The translations under genes and the position numbers were made by a program. From assembly GCA_003439945.1 (NCBI GenBank), contig QVRM01006826.1, positions 124,001 to 188,000 on the forward strand: 64,000 bases of DNA. The letters are read 5' to 3'. The notes under the pieces were generated by a model that saw nothing but the letters and a program-made list of their open reading frames with translations, did no database searches and was not told the DNA's origin. Positions 35,561 through 48,114 of this stretch are shown piece after piece. Every line of letters starts with the position of its first letter. Position 1 is the stretch's first letter. Origin of the DNA: Dermanyssus gallinae. Lineage: Eukaryota; Arthropoda; Arachnida; Mesostigmata; Dermanyssidae.

Positions 35561-36690
35561 TGTAGGGACCTTTCAAGGGTTTTGTCTATTAGTATAGTCC
35601 TCTCAAAACTCTACCTACTAACCTCCAACTCTACCTAGTCCAACGACCCTCAATAGCCTTTATACCAAGAGCAAAATAATTAAAAAAGTCGCTAATATTG
35701 TCGCCCAGATATCTCTTTTCGCATATATATAATAACAGCACGGGGCGTTTTAAATAATATGGGTTCGACAATTTGGAACCTTTGTTTTATTTCTTTACCT
35801 TAATTTGGCCATAGCTACAAGAGACATATGGACGGGAGCATTGCCGTGCATACAAATAAATGGCACGCAGTAGGCGAGAGACTGTTTACTAGTTAAAAAC
35901 GAAGGTAATGCGACGGTTAGAACGGCTGGCCATTGCTGTGGAAAGTAGATAAAATCTTACCTTTCATCATTTTGAATGCAAGCAGGGCAACGGGAACTTA
36001 ATACATTTGATTAATCGGAAGCAATTTGTACACGGCAAACAGATCAGCTACAGAATATCTGTGGCTCCTGCTGACCATTGCCCTGAGAGTGTCGTTCTCG
36101 TTTATGTGGACCCGACGACAAATTCCTATATAGCTTCCCACCCAAACGAAGAACATAACATAATACCGGCAATAGCAGTGTCTTATAGATAGAAGAAGAC
36201 CTGCGCCTGGAACACCGATATCTCTTTATCTTCTCGATGCCGCAATTATACAATAGTACTTAGGTGCTAGAGCAGCCAGGTTTTTGCATGCAGGTTTACG
36301 CCCAAACATTTGCCCGTCTGAGACTAAGTAGGTTCTCTGAGGCATATAAAATAACACAAGACCGACCGTGCTGGCGGCGATAACAAGACCAAAACTTTGA
36401 AGATTTCTATAGCTTTTTATACATATTGTCTATTTCGCAATAACGTTTCGTTTCAAGATGATAACTTTTATAAAGTTCGATAAAGTCAATAGCTTTTCCA
36501 CACATAGAAGAACAGTACGTATATCACCGTCAAGGCTCACAACAAAATAGCATTGATGTGTCATTCGTTTACGCAGGCGTCTTACCAAAATCGTTCGCCG
36601 AAACCCTAAGTAAGATTAAGTTCTTAAAAATAGTGAACGCAACTGCCTTCCTCCAGATAGGTATGACCTGAGCCAATCAGTTGTCACCGG
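35561..36690. other. Spacer with a short RT-tail remnant
   Basis: On the minus strand at about 36,200-36,130 codons read RRRSSSIYKTLLLPVLCYVL, resembling the thumb motif KL.IYKTLIRPVL.YG of RTE-type and related elements. Nothing else around it is recognisable. Confidence 0.35.
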
Positions 36691-36699
36691 TGCACGCAT

Positions 36700-37705
36700 C
36701 CCACGCATTTGAAAGATGTCAGGGGTCTCCGCGGTACCGAACACGTGCGGCGGGTGACGGAAAAGGCAACGAAGACAGCCAATGACTTCGCACGTCTCAT
36801 GCCCAACACATATGGTCTACGGCAGCTGAGAAGACGAATAATTATGTCCGCGGCCGAGGGTCGGAGCGTCGGGCCCAGAGGGTCGGAGCTCTCAGGGTAA
36901 TCTCAGCGTACAGGACGGTCAGCGCCGCGGCGGCCTTCGTCCTTGCCGGAACGATCCCGTGGGATTTAAAGGCAGCCGAGCGCCGCCGCTTATGGGATAA
37001 CCCAGGCCTCAAAAAAGACGAGGAACGTCAGCGTACAATCGACCTCTAGCAGGAGGAGTGGGAAGGCCTCGAACAGGGTGCCCCAGGCGCCAGCTTCCGC
37101 ACCCTGATTCAAAATATCAGAAGCTGGCTCATCCGGCCGGGGGAGGGGGGGAAATTACATTCCACACAACCCAATCCTCACAGGTCACGGCGACTCCCAG
37201 TCGTACCTGTTCAGGATTGGGAAGGTCCCCAGCCCCACGTGCGTCCACTGCGGCGATGGACTGGGCGACACTCCAGAGCACACGGTGCTTAGGTGTCCGT
37301 CATGGGCGGAGCAGCGCGCAAGTTTAACGGAGTTTCTAAGTAACAACCCAGCTCTTAACCTACACGACCTCACTATGAAAATGACGGAATCAATATCAGG
37401 ATGGAACAAAGTGACCCAAGCTTTTAAGAACATACTGCAAGAGAAGACAAGGGCCTCCCTTCGAGTCCGCTCGCGCTTCCCCGAGGCACCCGGGGAACGC
37501 ATCCGCCTGGAGCAGTAGACTCGCCCCCCCCGCCTGACTGTTTGATGATATGCGCAAGCAGTTCCCAGTCAGCGTGGGGGACGGGGACACGATTGGTTTT
37601 TAGTGGGTTGGAGCCCCACACTACCGGCCCGCACTTGCAGGGAGCTCCCTTGCTGCGGTGCCCGCGTGTGCAACCGCATTTTCTAATTAGTCCTCTTAAA
37701 AAAAA
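36700..37705 (+). pseudogene. R1-like LINE, 3' part
   Basis: Plus-strand frames give LMPNTYGLRQLRRRIIMSA (36,800-36,860), then AYRTVSAAAAFVLAGTIPWD by frame change, then GEITFHTTQ. Next is FRIGKVPSPTCVHCGDGLGD and TPEHTVLRCPSW, a C-x2-C-x8-H-x4-C zinc knuckle near 37,240-37,300, with an open tail to 37,518. The 3' UTR has TTTTTAGTGGGT and ends in a 12-A run near 37,700. This domain order (RT thumb then CCHC) is typical of R1/TRAS-type ORF2. The RT palm is missing. Confidence 0.8.
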
Positions 37706-37739
37706 AAAATTGAAAGAAGAGCGAGTGGCGTAAATAACA

Positions 37740-38330
37740 GACAGCCGTAACGTGTAGAAAGACTCAGAGGCAGACCTACGTATTACCTATAGTCCCGGTG
37801 ATTTCGAACTTTCTAATCGCAAGCTTTGCGAATACTCTGGAAAAATAGTCGACTATAGATATAGGGCGGTAATTAACAGCCCGGGCGCGCTCTCTCTTGT
37901 TCCTGAATAAATTGAATTTTTGCTTTCTGAAATCTGGTTGGAAACGAACCAGTTTTAGGAGCGAAGTTGAGTATACAGGTTAGCGGATCAGCGATGCGCC
38001 GTGGCATTCATTTTTATTAACTTGCCGGAAGCACTAGTAGCTCCACAGCTCCAGCCGCCCGCCTTCGTGTTTTGAAGAATCAATTAAACTTCAAATACAC
38101 TCACCTCATCTAAGTTGAAAGATGCTCGACACATCTGCCTGGAATATGCTCAGCCCGATACCTGGATGTTAAATGCGGCCATGGAGCTTGATCCAGCTTG
38201 AAGAACTGTCGTGTCGCGTCGTGGAAAATGACAGGAGGACTATAATGCGGAGCTGCAGGACGTCCCCTAAGCATAACAACAACTGGATAATGATTCGAAA
38301 AAAGCAGACCGCAGGAACCGCACATGAAAA
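37740..38330 (-). pseudogene. CR1/L2-like LINE relic (linker and RT fingers)
   Basis: Minus-strand codons read VIFHDATRQFFKLDQAPW near 38,230, like the CR1 linker. Then DPLTCILNFAPKTGSFPTRF and QKAKIQFIQEQERAR followed, after a one-base shift, by AVNYRPISIVDYFSRVFAKL (about 38,010-37,820). The last matches the RT finger block NNYRPISLL...SKVFEKL. No palm follows. It could be the upstream half of the L2-like family at 39,967, but they do not overlap. Confidence 0.6.
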
Positions 38331-38509
38331 CATACTAAAATTGGCCACAGCGACCATGATCAATGCATGTTCCCAATGACGGACGAATTATTTCAGTAAT
38401 GTTTAGCAGCTTCAATCAGCAGTTAACATCATAAGTGTGTGGATTTCTAGCGTAATTTTCGTATTTGCAGCTGTTTTAGCAGTCCATATTGTAGTGCAAT
38501 CTTTGGGGC

Positions 38510-38690
38510 TCATATTACACCTTTTAAATGACGCGACCCACTTGGAGATGGTACTGTACGCTGGCTTCGTAAACTCCATCTAATTTGGCTTTATTTTCCG
38601 TTGCAGGTAACTCTTCAAAGAAGAAGTGTTTAATCAACACACGATACTTATTTAGCTCTGCAAATTTGATACCTGCAAAGTCTACACGAT
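38510..38690 (-). pseudogene. Mariner N-terminal remnant
   Basis: Minus-strand codons KYRVLIKHFFFEELPATENK then AKLDGVYEASVQYHLQVGRV align with FRVVIKHFYFKGWNATQVKI and ELDETYSDSAP of the mariner at 59,826. Only the first DNA-binding region remains. Confidence 0.65.
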
Positions 38691-39854
38691 GTTGTCGCAG
38701 CCCAGACAACACTTTTTTTTTATTTAAGCGATAGAACAGTCACCATATCAGACCGTTTTCCGTCTGAAAAGGTAGGGCTGGCTCCAGCTTGGTTCCAAAT
38801 CTCACCGGACGGAAGCCTGTTCTTTTTCGTTAGTTGGGTTAAACTAGCCATAGGAACCTCTTGGGTTTATGTTGCAATCCAGGCCATGCAAAATCCGTTA
38901 TGAAATTCCTTCTTCGCATAGAATACAGTCATGTTTCTGGCATTTTTTGTCCAAATGAGCACCAGGGCAAATCTGCAAATGTGTGCATCCAATAATGTGC
39001 CAGGTTTCGCCCCTAAAGCAGCGCCTCTAACTAACGATAACTGACTCTGTGTTTGGCCTTCGCTAATAAGGGCGCCCGTTTTTCATTCAAAGCAGCTGCT
39101 AGGAATATACCGTTCCATTTGAAGTCTCAAAGTGAGTTATGCCTTCCAGTTAATGGAGTCAGGCGCTTGACTTAGAATGATCTTTTTAAAATGTTTTTTT
39201 TGCTTTGTTCCAGCATTTGCGTAAACTTTACGTGATATGTCATGGACACGAGTAACATTACGAGAATATCGCAATCAAATAGCCATGATTTATAGCAAGG
39301 CAATGTCAGTTTACGGATCTCCTTATTCCCAGCCCACACTTACATGATCATTGTGTAAGTTTGTCACACGTTTAACTCCACCACCTCTTGTTAGTTACTT
39401 TATCGCATGTTTTTTGAAGGCACCGTCTAGCCGTTCTAACAGATCGGCATATTTGTGTAGTTGCACAGATGACATAGGTAACTATCAGACGACATAGGTA
39501 ACTGTCACTGCCCGTATTTCTCAGGAAAAAAGATTCTTGGGGATGCATACCTTGTGCTACCTTGAATATATTGGAAAATGTTTGTATTTTCTGTTACACT
39601 ACATGCCCCGGACCTTAGTGAAATAATGGTCAGTAGCCCAGTATTGTGAACCGGGCTACTGACTTAAATGTACGACTGCAAATTCTGAGTATTTTAATAT
39701 ACGCGTTCACAAGGGACTCCAACGCTTTTGCAGCTTTTCGGGACGTCCCTACCGTTACAGGTTATATGTTTACTAATAAATTATTTCAGACAACTGCGCT
39801 AATGTTTGGCAGCCTTGCAGTAAGAGAGAGCCCTCTCTCTCGTTAAAGGGGCTT
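38691..39854. other. Spacer
   Basis: No coding or element signature found. A 15-base direct duplication (GACATAGGTAACT) lies at about 39,470-39,500. Confidence 0.5.
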
Positions 39855-42280
39855 CCAATTTATATAAGTTCGTTATGTTAGCACTTTGGAGTGGACAATT
39901 GTCTCCGTGCGAACGTGTGATTACGGGTTCTCTCATCCAGGGTTAGCCCAGTTCAGCAACTTTTTCAACTGTTTGTTTATTGACATTTCTTGTAGATAAT
40001 TGCACACATTAATTTCAAGCTCCATTAAGCACATAGCTTGTTCGGAGCCCCTTTTATGAATAACAATGTATAATTTATATATGCCATTTTCACCTATTTA
40101 CAATATATTGCAACATGATTGTATTTTTATATCACTTTTAACCAGATACCAAAGTTTTAAGATAATGCTCTTTGAGATCGCATTTGAATTTGAACAGGTA
40201 CTTTGTCTGCCTAACGGAGGCCGGTACTTTGTTCCAGTAAGAGGCCCCAATGTTTCTGATTGATAGCCTTGACTGGTTGGAGTTGGCGTGTGACAGAGTA
40301 AGCAGGTTTGATGCGTTACCCCTTGTAGATATGGGTGTTGCTGATGTTGCCAGACCATATAAGTTTGGATGCACTCCAAGGAGTATACGCTTAATTTCAA
40401 CTACGAGACAGTATTCTATAAGTTTTGGGAACGGCAAAATGTTAATATTTTTGTAGTGCGGTTGCACTGAATCTCGCATCCAGAGGTCCAGAGTTGTTCT
40501 CAGTGCTCGTTTTTGGAGTCGGTGAAGCGACCTGATAAGACGCATCTGTGTTAAGCCATAAACTTCTACAGCGTAGGTCAGGTGACTATGGACGTAGGCA
40601 AAATACATCGCCATCAGGCAGTTTTGGGGAAGAATTCGTCGAGCTCTGTATAGAGCTGCATTGCTGCCAGATATTTTCTTACGTATATGTGTGACATGCG
40701 CTTCAAAGGTCAGCTTTTCGTCCAACGTAACGCCTAGGAACTTCGTTTCCTTTAGAAGCGAAAGGGCTATGCCGTCGCACTGGAAACGGAGGGGATTAAT
40801 CGTAACGGAACCCCGCGGTGAAAGGAATTGCATTACACTTGTTTTCCTCCAATTCATATAGAGACCGTTACTCCTGAACCATGATGATAACCTCTGAAGG
40901 TCCTCGCGGACCATAGCCTCTACCTCAGTTGGGGAGTTCCCGACGAATAGGGCGGTGGTATCGTCCGCAAACAATGTCAACTTTGCATGTTTTGTTACGC
41001 TAAATATGTCGTTAATAAAGATCTTGAAGAGAAGTGGACCACCTATACTGCCCTGAGCCACTCCAACAGATATATTTCTTACATCCGAGATTGCATTGCC
41101 CACTTGAACAACTTGCCTCCTATTCGACATAAACGACCGCAGCCAAGACAAAAAAATATCATCCGCTCCATATCGAGTTAACTTTTTAATCAGAATATTT
41201 ACATCAACTGTATCAAATGCTTTTCTAAGATCTATAAATACGCCGGCGACTGTCTTTTTTAACATAGCAATGTGCCCCGAACAGACGCTGCATTTCTTCG
41301 TTGGATGTCAAGCGACAGCCTCTGACGTAAGAATTCGGATGCTCTCGAGTCTCCTGTTGAAAGATTAAGGCTTCTGCCTACGCGTTGAATCAGTTTGAGC
41401 GTAAGGGGGCCTGCAGTTCCCATAGTCTCGAACGCCAACTGACAAAATTCGTGCGGATAATCCACACTGGATTATTTCCTGCATTTGTTAGCCTCAGCTA
41501 ACCTGGAAGCATGACCTGCTCAATCCGCACCTGCACCGACTATCGAAGGGGCTAATGAGTCGGTTACAGTTGCGTCCCAAACAAGCATGCGGCCACGCTC
41601 AAAGGGCGTCAAAGTCAGGCCGTCAGATCTTTTTCCGTCATCCATCGATAGACCCGGGGGCTCTAAAACACATGTGAAGCCGGCAGATCGAAGTGCGCGA
41701 CTAAAGGTGTCATTTAGAGCAGAGTGACGTGCTCGTCGGCCTGCACTTAACGCGCATGATAGGCCATGATGGGCCAACGCGTCCACAAAATCACCACAAC
41801 GACATCGGTGGGGCACGACTAGGTCAACACCAAGCCGCAGCCCTGCGCTTATGCGCGAAGTCTCGTCGTCCAACAGAGTCCCAATTAGCGGACATGGTAA
41901 GGCGTGTAGCCAAGCCCCAGCCCCTTGACTACTAACAGCTCGAAACCTGGCTTTATCAACAACAGACGGTGCTCTATTAATCAAGTTTGCTAGTCGCTTT
42001 TCTTGCAGGGGGATTGTCCAATTGCCCTGGTTAGCCCTATCGGCGGGAGGAGAATCAAATGACAACGATAATTCGTCGGTCAGTCTTTGAAGTTCACCGT
42101 TATAGGCATCCCACCCATTACTGTCCAATAATGCTTTAACCCTGTCCGCGGCCTGGATCAATGACGACACGATTGCAGGTCCTGCCGTCAAGACCGGGTC
42201 CTTTTTTGCGCTGCCGGTTGCCGGTCTCAGTCTGGCTGTGGATCGTGAACGTGCCAGTGTGCTTCTTGTGACTAAATAGC
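39855..42280 (-). mobile_element. RLE-type retroelement, copy 2, split by an L2-like LINE
   Basis: Two minus-strand segments (42,280-41,266 and 39,966-39,855) rejoin into one RLE element when the LINE between them is removed. The upper part has AGPAIVSSLIQAADRVKALL, CRCGDFVDALAHHGLSC (CCHC), RRARHSALNDTFSRAL, and KRSDGLTLTPFERGRMLVWD, where the RPD of copy 1 is RSD. A frameshift near 41,500 precedes MDYPHEFCQLAFETMG and FLRQRLSLDIQRRNAAS. The lower part continues with GCTGAACTGGGCTAACC and GAGACAATTGTC, matching copy 1 after its stop. This confirms that all three copies are one family. Confidence 0.8.
39967..41265 (-). mobile_element. L2-like LINE inserted into the RLE element
   Basis: A 5'-truncated element with an intact frame (41,265-40,138, about 370 codons). 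It begins inside the RT palm: FIDLRKAFDTVD (A), GVAQGSIGGPLLF (B) and TLFADDTTAL (C, FADD). It then has the FLGVTLDEKLTF block, the YALTQ thumb region and the ending IRNIGASYWNKVPASVRQ. The 3' UTR (40,137-39,970) is the sequence also present at 30,372-30,608. TTGCT occurs at both junctions and may be a short target duplication. The open frame and near-identical tail copy indicate recent activity. The M at 41,265 derives from the host element. Confidence 0.85.
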
Positions 42281-43619
42281 ACCTAGAAAACGTCCATCAT
42301 CTCCAGGAATGACTTAATCAACGAAGTAACCTACCGAAGATGGTCCGCCAAGTTTCCTAGTAGAGATTTTAACATTTTGCTGAAATGTGAAATTTTGTGC
42401 TGAAAGATAGAACGTGCACTTAAATCACAATATATTGTATTGTTGGCGGTATATCAGAACCATCGTTCACTTTGAAATTCTAAAAAGAAACCACAATATA
42501 CCGTGTATCTTCGGACTATTACATATTTCAATACCTCTAAAACTTTATGACTGGAACAATTCGAGTCTTTTGAGGACGCCCAAACTGAGGTACAACACTA
42601 CTTCACATCCAGGAAACAAGACTTTTGCAACAAATGGTTGATCGTTGAAAAGGTATCATTTAAACAGAGGGAAACTATTTTGATTAATAATAATGAAGGT
42701 TCTTGCAAGTCCGTGCTTTGGGCTTAGGTTAAAAAGAAAACGGCAAACACAATTGCATCAACTCACTATGTGGGGATGACGTAGATTATATATTAGCCTT
42801 AGCACCTTCTTTACCCGCGTACGTTTACTAGGATAGAAGATGAGCTGATCGAGGTCACCGCGAGATGACGCGGTCTAAGTAAGGTAAATCCTCTCGATGT
42901 TGCTGAGGGGAAATTATCGTAAAGCATCCAGAATATGATGCGACCTGACAGCTGTGTGTTATATATATAAACATTTTTTTTGACCACAGTTAAAGTACTA
43001 ATTAGGTGGACCCTTAGCGCTTCTCCTCTAGCTCTTCAGAAAGCTGGCCTTGGCTTGGTTCTAAATTATATGCTCTATAGGCATATAGTTTATTTTGTCT
43101 ATTTTTTAGATCGAATTGCCTGCCTAAAAATGGTGCAATTCAAAGGTGCAATTCGATAAGCATTCGATAATGTACAATATGCATGATTCCCTCCAAATAT
43201 GTGTATGCCATCTTAGCGTCGGATTATTAGGTTTTCCTAATTACACCATTATGGCAGTTTCAGGAGGAAAGTCTATTTACGAGCTATATGTCTTTGCTTT
43301 CAATAAGGTTTTTACAATAGGGTCATGTGCTGCACAAGCTCATCCGTACCCTATACGCATATTTCTAATATTGCCTATATTAATTGCAAGATTGTTCTGT
43401 TGGCACCATCTGTCGGCTCTTGGCATGCAATGATTCGCTTAAAGCGCATGCGGTAGTTTAATATCTCGTAGTGCGTCTGCGAGGCCGGCTGTAGGCCGGG
43501 CTTGCCGAGTCCGAACACGTGCCAGTCCTTTGCTCTACCGTGGTGTTAACTTAATAATTTCACATTTTATCTTATTGTGATAATGTTTACTCTTAAAATA
43601 CTTCTTAATTAAAAATTAA
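42281..43619. other. AT-rich spacer
   Basis: No gene or element recognised. Frames at 42,414-42,641 and 43,146-43,433 are short and without features. Confidence 0.5.
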
Positions 43620-44400
43620 ATGTTATAATTATTAGAGCACAAGGTCTCTGTTATTAAAAATATATCGCGTACTATCTTTAGGAGTTGGTCTCTTGATACA
43701 TTGTTAAATGCAGTTCGGAAGTCAATAAACGCTGTGTATGCCATGTCCTTACTCCATTTACATTGCTGTATATAATTCATGCCATGAGCTGGACTGCGCC
43801 AACCGTAGAATTTCCGTGTAGAATGTCACGGTCAGGGAATACGTTTTCTGTTACAATTTTGTATAGGCTTGCTGCGGTTGTTGTATTATTAATAAACTTT
43901 GTAAATCGCACTGGTTGTAACCGGTAGCTCGTTGTAGCATCGCTCCCCTTCTTGTGCATATTTGGCGTATGCTCGTTTGCCATTCGTTAAACATTTTAGC
44001 GTTTTGGAGGCACACAATGGAGTTAAAAAAGATGTCCGCAGCAAACGTATGCTGACTTTAAGATGCTTCTAATTTATTTCATCTGGTTTTGCCGATACAA
44101 AGGCAGATAGAAATCTGCCTTTGTATGATTGATTCCGCTGCTCTGAACTTCGTAACTAATTCTCTTATGTTGTCAGTATAATGAAGGGGATCCCATAATC
44201 TGAAGTGAGCGTTTCCTTCGTGAAATCCTTTCTTCTCCTTCTTGATTATTGCAAAGATTCTTTTGTTTTGCTAATTGCCAAACTCCTACCGGGCCGTGAC
44301 AACAGAGGCGTTATTAGTTCCGGCATTCCTGGTCAAACCATAGTTTATGGTGTTGTTGTCTAGTGGCCGGCCTGGTGTGTGGATTGCCCATCGAGTAGCA
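43620..44400 (-). pseudogene. LINE-B copy 2, decayed
   Basis: Minus-strand codons HHKLWFDQECRN near 44,340 match the LINE-B linker RHKPWFDHECKT. HKKGSDATTSYRLQPV near 43,950 matches the YKNKGDATDPANYRGI finger block. MAYTAFIDFRTAFNNVSRDQ near 43,730 matches MTYAAFVDFKTAFDSVPRD. Stops and frameshifts separate them and the RT catalytic block is absent. Confidence 0.7.
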
Positions 44401-47400
44401 CTTTCGAAGATATGTGGGTTTAGCGAGCCAGTGAGCGTGGGTGGCATGTATGGCGCCCTCTTTGGTCCTTGTGCAGGTCAATGGTGAGCGTAGAGGGTTT
44501 ATGATGCGCAGATATTTCTTTAACCCGTGTTTTGTCTAAGTGCGTGGAGGTTGTCTAAGTGCGTGGAGGTTGACGTGACAACGTCAACTGCGCAGGCTTT
44601 GTTCCAGCTTATGTGTGTAGCTTGGTTCTAATTTAGCTTAAAATGTTCTAATTCGAGCGGTTTTACGAGCTATTTTGTTGTAATATATTGCAATCTAATA
44701 ACATGCTGTCTGTTGCTTGTCTCTCTACGCATCTTCCACGTCCTTATTATTATTATATTACTTTAATAACATCGTTTTACTATATATACATACATATATA
44801 TAGACTTATTTTAACATTTTCCACAAGCACTCTTGGAGAAACCCTAGATAATTCAATGACCCCCTTTCAAGCCCAATGGGGAGGCAAATCGATTTGTGTC
44901 TGTTGCAAATGTCTCAGCTAAAAATAATATATCTTAATCTTTAAAAACGCATTTATTGAAGTACTGGGTTGGCTGGCTATCAGCTGTTTTAGTCATTGGG
45001 GCGGTGCTCGATTTGTCTTTTTGAAGACTGTATTTCGGCGGTCCAGTTGCGGAGCTAGATCTCTATTTTCCTTAAAAACAACAAGTGATACTTCTATCCA
45101 AAAACACGTTTTTGAAATTTGTCGATAACGTGTTGGCTATTTAAAACGAGCAGCGTGCATGGATTGGCTTACTGTATCTCTCGTAGATGCACCGATGGCA
45201 TCTGTTGAAATCGGCCTGCACAGCTCCTGTCCTGCCTTAGACTTGATGTCCCCTCCCAGAAGAAACAACGGAGCTAGTGTTGAAGCTCGGAACAATTGCA
45301 AAAAGGCAAACTCACGCAGAGCCGTGGTGGAACGGATGTCACTCACATTCACGGGTAGGCTGGCTTGCTTTTCGTCAAGGTGGAGATCGAGTATGCTTCC
45401 GGCAGACTTTCTAAGCTTTCTACGTCAATGCCACAGAAGACCTTCGTCCCATGCTTTTATTCTGGGCAACTGGTCGTTTCCCTGATTCTTTACGTTTACT
45501 CCTTGCTTCTCTATTACACCCACTATCTGAGCACTAGTATGTCATATTTTCGAATGGTGGCTGGCCATAAACCTCCTTCTAGTTTTGTGTCCCGTGTTTA
45601 ATTAGTCCTTGCTCAGACGAGGCTTCCAGCGGTGTGTAATCTGCAAAAAATTTCCGTGAGAATTCTCATTTCCTAACCACGTCGCTTCTAAAACCGCTTT
45701 GGTCCAGTTGATCATTGGCAAGAAGTTCGGGAATCTAAGACAATTCCCAAGTTTGTCAGATTCTTGTTTGCGTTGCGCTGACGGTCGCTACGATATGCCT
45801 ACCTAGCTCTCTCTCCTTTTCTTTACTCTCGTCATGCTGCGAATGCGTAAGTGGTCACCTTCGGCCTCTCACTGAATTCAGCGAAACGTTAGATGTATAC
45901 CCAATAGGCCCTGCTACTCACGCTGTGGAGGCCATCCGCAGTCGTCTCCCACCGTGCGACGTGATCACGTCCTCTGATTTACAAGGGGTACACCTATTTT
46001 CTGAAGGGGTCCAGGAGACGCAAGACAAATACACTGGCAAGCTTTAGCGATTGTACTAACGTATTCCTCTGGTTAGGGTACTGAGGGTTCGCTACCTACC
46101 AAGTATTTTTTCTCTGTAAGTCTATAGCTTTACCACCCAGGACTGCAACTTCCTTCCAACTTGGCTCTTCTACAAGAAGCCAACCACTCCATTACAAATT
46201 GAATCATCAAGCTGCTAAGTATTCCGGCAAAAGTTTCTGCCCATCACTTTTGGTGTTCCTGACGTCATTGCATTATCAGGCCCAGCATCCACCACGTTTT
46301 GTGTCTCGGCGCAAGGCTCTCCCGAAATCGTCTGGGTTTGACTAAAGCCGTATCACGCCCTGCCAAAGGGGTATGGCTACAGGCCTTTACTGTCGTGTCA
46401 CTCAAGACGATCCTTGTTAGACGACGGACCTACACAACCAAGTGTGGGTCCATGGCGCCCATAATAAAGCTACAGAGTTGCTATTAGTGAAGAGCAGGTG
46501 GAGAAGTCTGTACACGGGCCGTCCTGGGTGCGCAGTGATGGCCGGAAACGGGGCATGCGGGAGTGTCAATAATGCCCTAGCTACGGCACGTGGTTCGATT
46601 GGCCTGAGTACCTCAGGGCCTATACAGGGAGCAGAACTTCAGTGAAACCCACCCATCGCCTGTCCATTGTCAGTGACCTCTTTCCCAAGCCGCTGAACTT
46701 GTGAAACAGACCAACGTTCGTAAACACTCAGACTCAGCGACACAATTATCAGTTGTATCTGCTCTTGTTCAAAACGATGAGAGACTCTGGACCTATTATG
46801 GCACAGTTACTGTGTGGTCTAGTGAGAAACGCGCTAAAACGCCAAAAGCTGTCCGATAAATAAAGTTATACTGCTGATTTATGGTGACTACACTCCATTT
46901 TATATTAGGCTTTTGTCGCAATAGAAATCATAGATGGTCGTATTCTCGAAACAAGTTTCACTATTTAAGCCTCCCCCTCCGGTTTCCATAAGGTGTTTAC
47001 TTTTGAAATACTTCGACATAACTGCTAAACCTACCCAGATCCAATCTGTCTTATATTATGTGCGACAACCGCGTGAAGCTACTGAAAAATGTATACTTGA
47101 AGAAGGGGTAATGGCGGCTACATTTATGGCCGTCGTCGCCGCAGTGGTCGCTATCAATCTGTCATCGTTTGCTACGAGAGCGAATTAATGTACAATTTAT
47201 TGTAACAAGACATGGAATTATTATTTATCACGCTACCCTACTTGGTGTCTCACATAACCTAGAACTCATAATTTACCAATTTAATGAATAGTTTCTCACC
47301 TAACATTTGTCATCGTACTTATCATCAAACGACATTAAATTTTACATAGATATCGACATAATTAGTGTTAGGAAATAATGCTTTATGAATTAAACAAGGC

Positions 47401-47739
47401 GCAGCAATGCTGCATAGACGAAGCAACGGTGGCCTAAAGCGTAACTACAAAAAACGTAGTTTCTTCCTTGCAGGAAATAAAAGAAGAGAGTTGCATGACT
47501 TTCGTTCACTGTAATAGTACTAGTTACAGCAAAATGTGTTCCGCAAGTGCAGTTCGACCCTCTAAAATAATAAAACGATTGTTTTTTTCTGGACCATACA
47601 ATTTATTGAACATCAGACTATAAATTATAACATCTTTTACGCTTATTGCTATGTTCGTAGCATTGCATTGGAAACCATGTGTCATTGGCAATCTTTTAAA
47701 GTAAATACAAGTTGATTAGCCAAAAAACTACCTTCTGTT

Positions 47740-47787
<48 letters not shown>

Positions 47788-47827
47788 CATTCGCTTGGCA
47801 ATGAATACTCTGTAAAAAAACAACACG

Positions 47828-47863
<36 letters not shown>

Positions 47864-48110
47864 CGAAGTCCAGCTGTGGTGAGAGCAGTACATTCTCCTC
47901 ACTAATGTAATAAACGGTGGAGAGCTGCATCAAACCGTATTACGTTACAATGGACATTCACCTAACCTCTCGAAGGCTCGTAACTTCACATACAGCATCC
48001 GTACTTCTCCTACCTACATACCTAATAACAGCACTTTTTTAGAATCCAGTGTCAAACAGTAACAGAGCCACCATACACCATCGAAGCATTTATAAAAAGT
48101 GTATATATAT
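44401..48110. other. Long spacer, no supported gene
   Basis: A 19-base unit GTCTAAGTGCGTGGAGGTT is tandemly doubled at about 44,536-44,573 and runs into the palindrome GTTGACGT-GACA-ACGTCAAC. Between about 45,800 and 46,900 the sequence is clearly GC-richer than its surroundings, yet no frame gives a known domain. (TA)n tracts of about 38 and 30 bases lie at 47,745-47,783 and 47,831-47,861. Confidence 0.4.
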
Positions 48111-48114
48111 AAAC

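Noticed and set aside
46299..46645. Two overlapping plus frames in the GC-rich island
   Set aside because: Short, unrecognised and not linked by splice signals.
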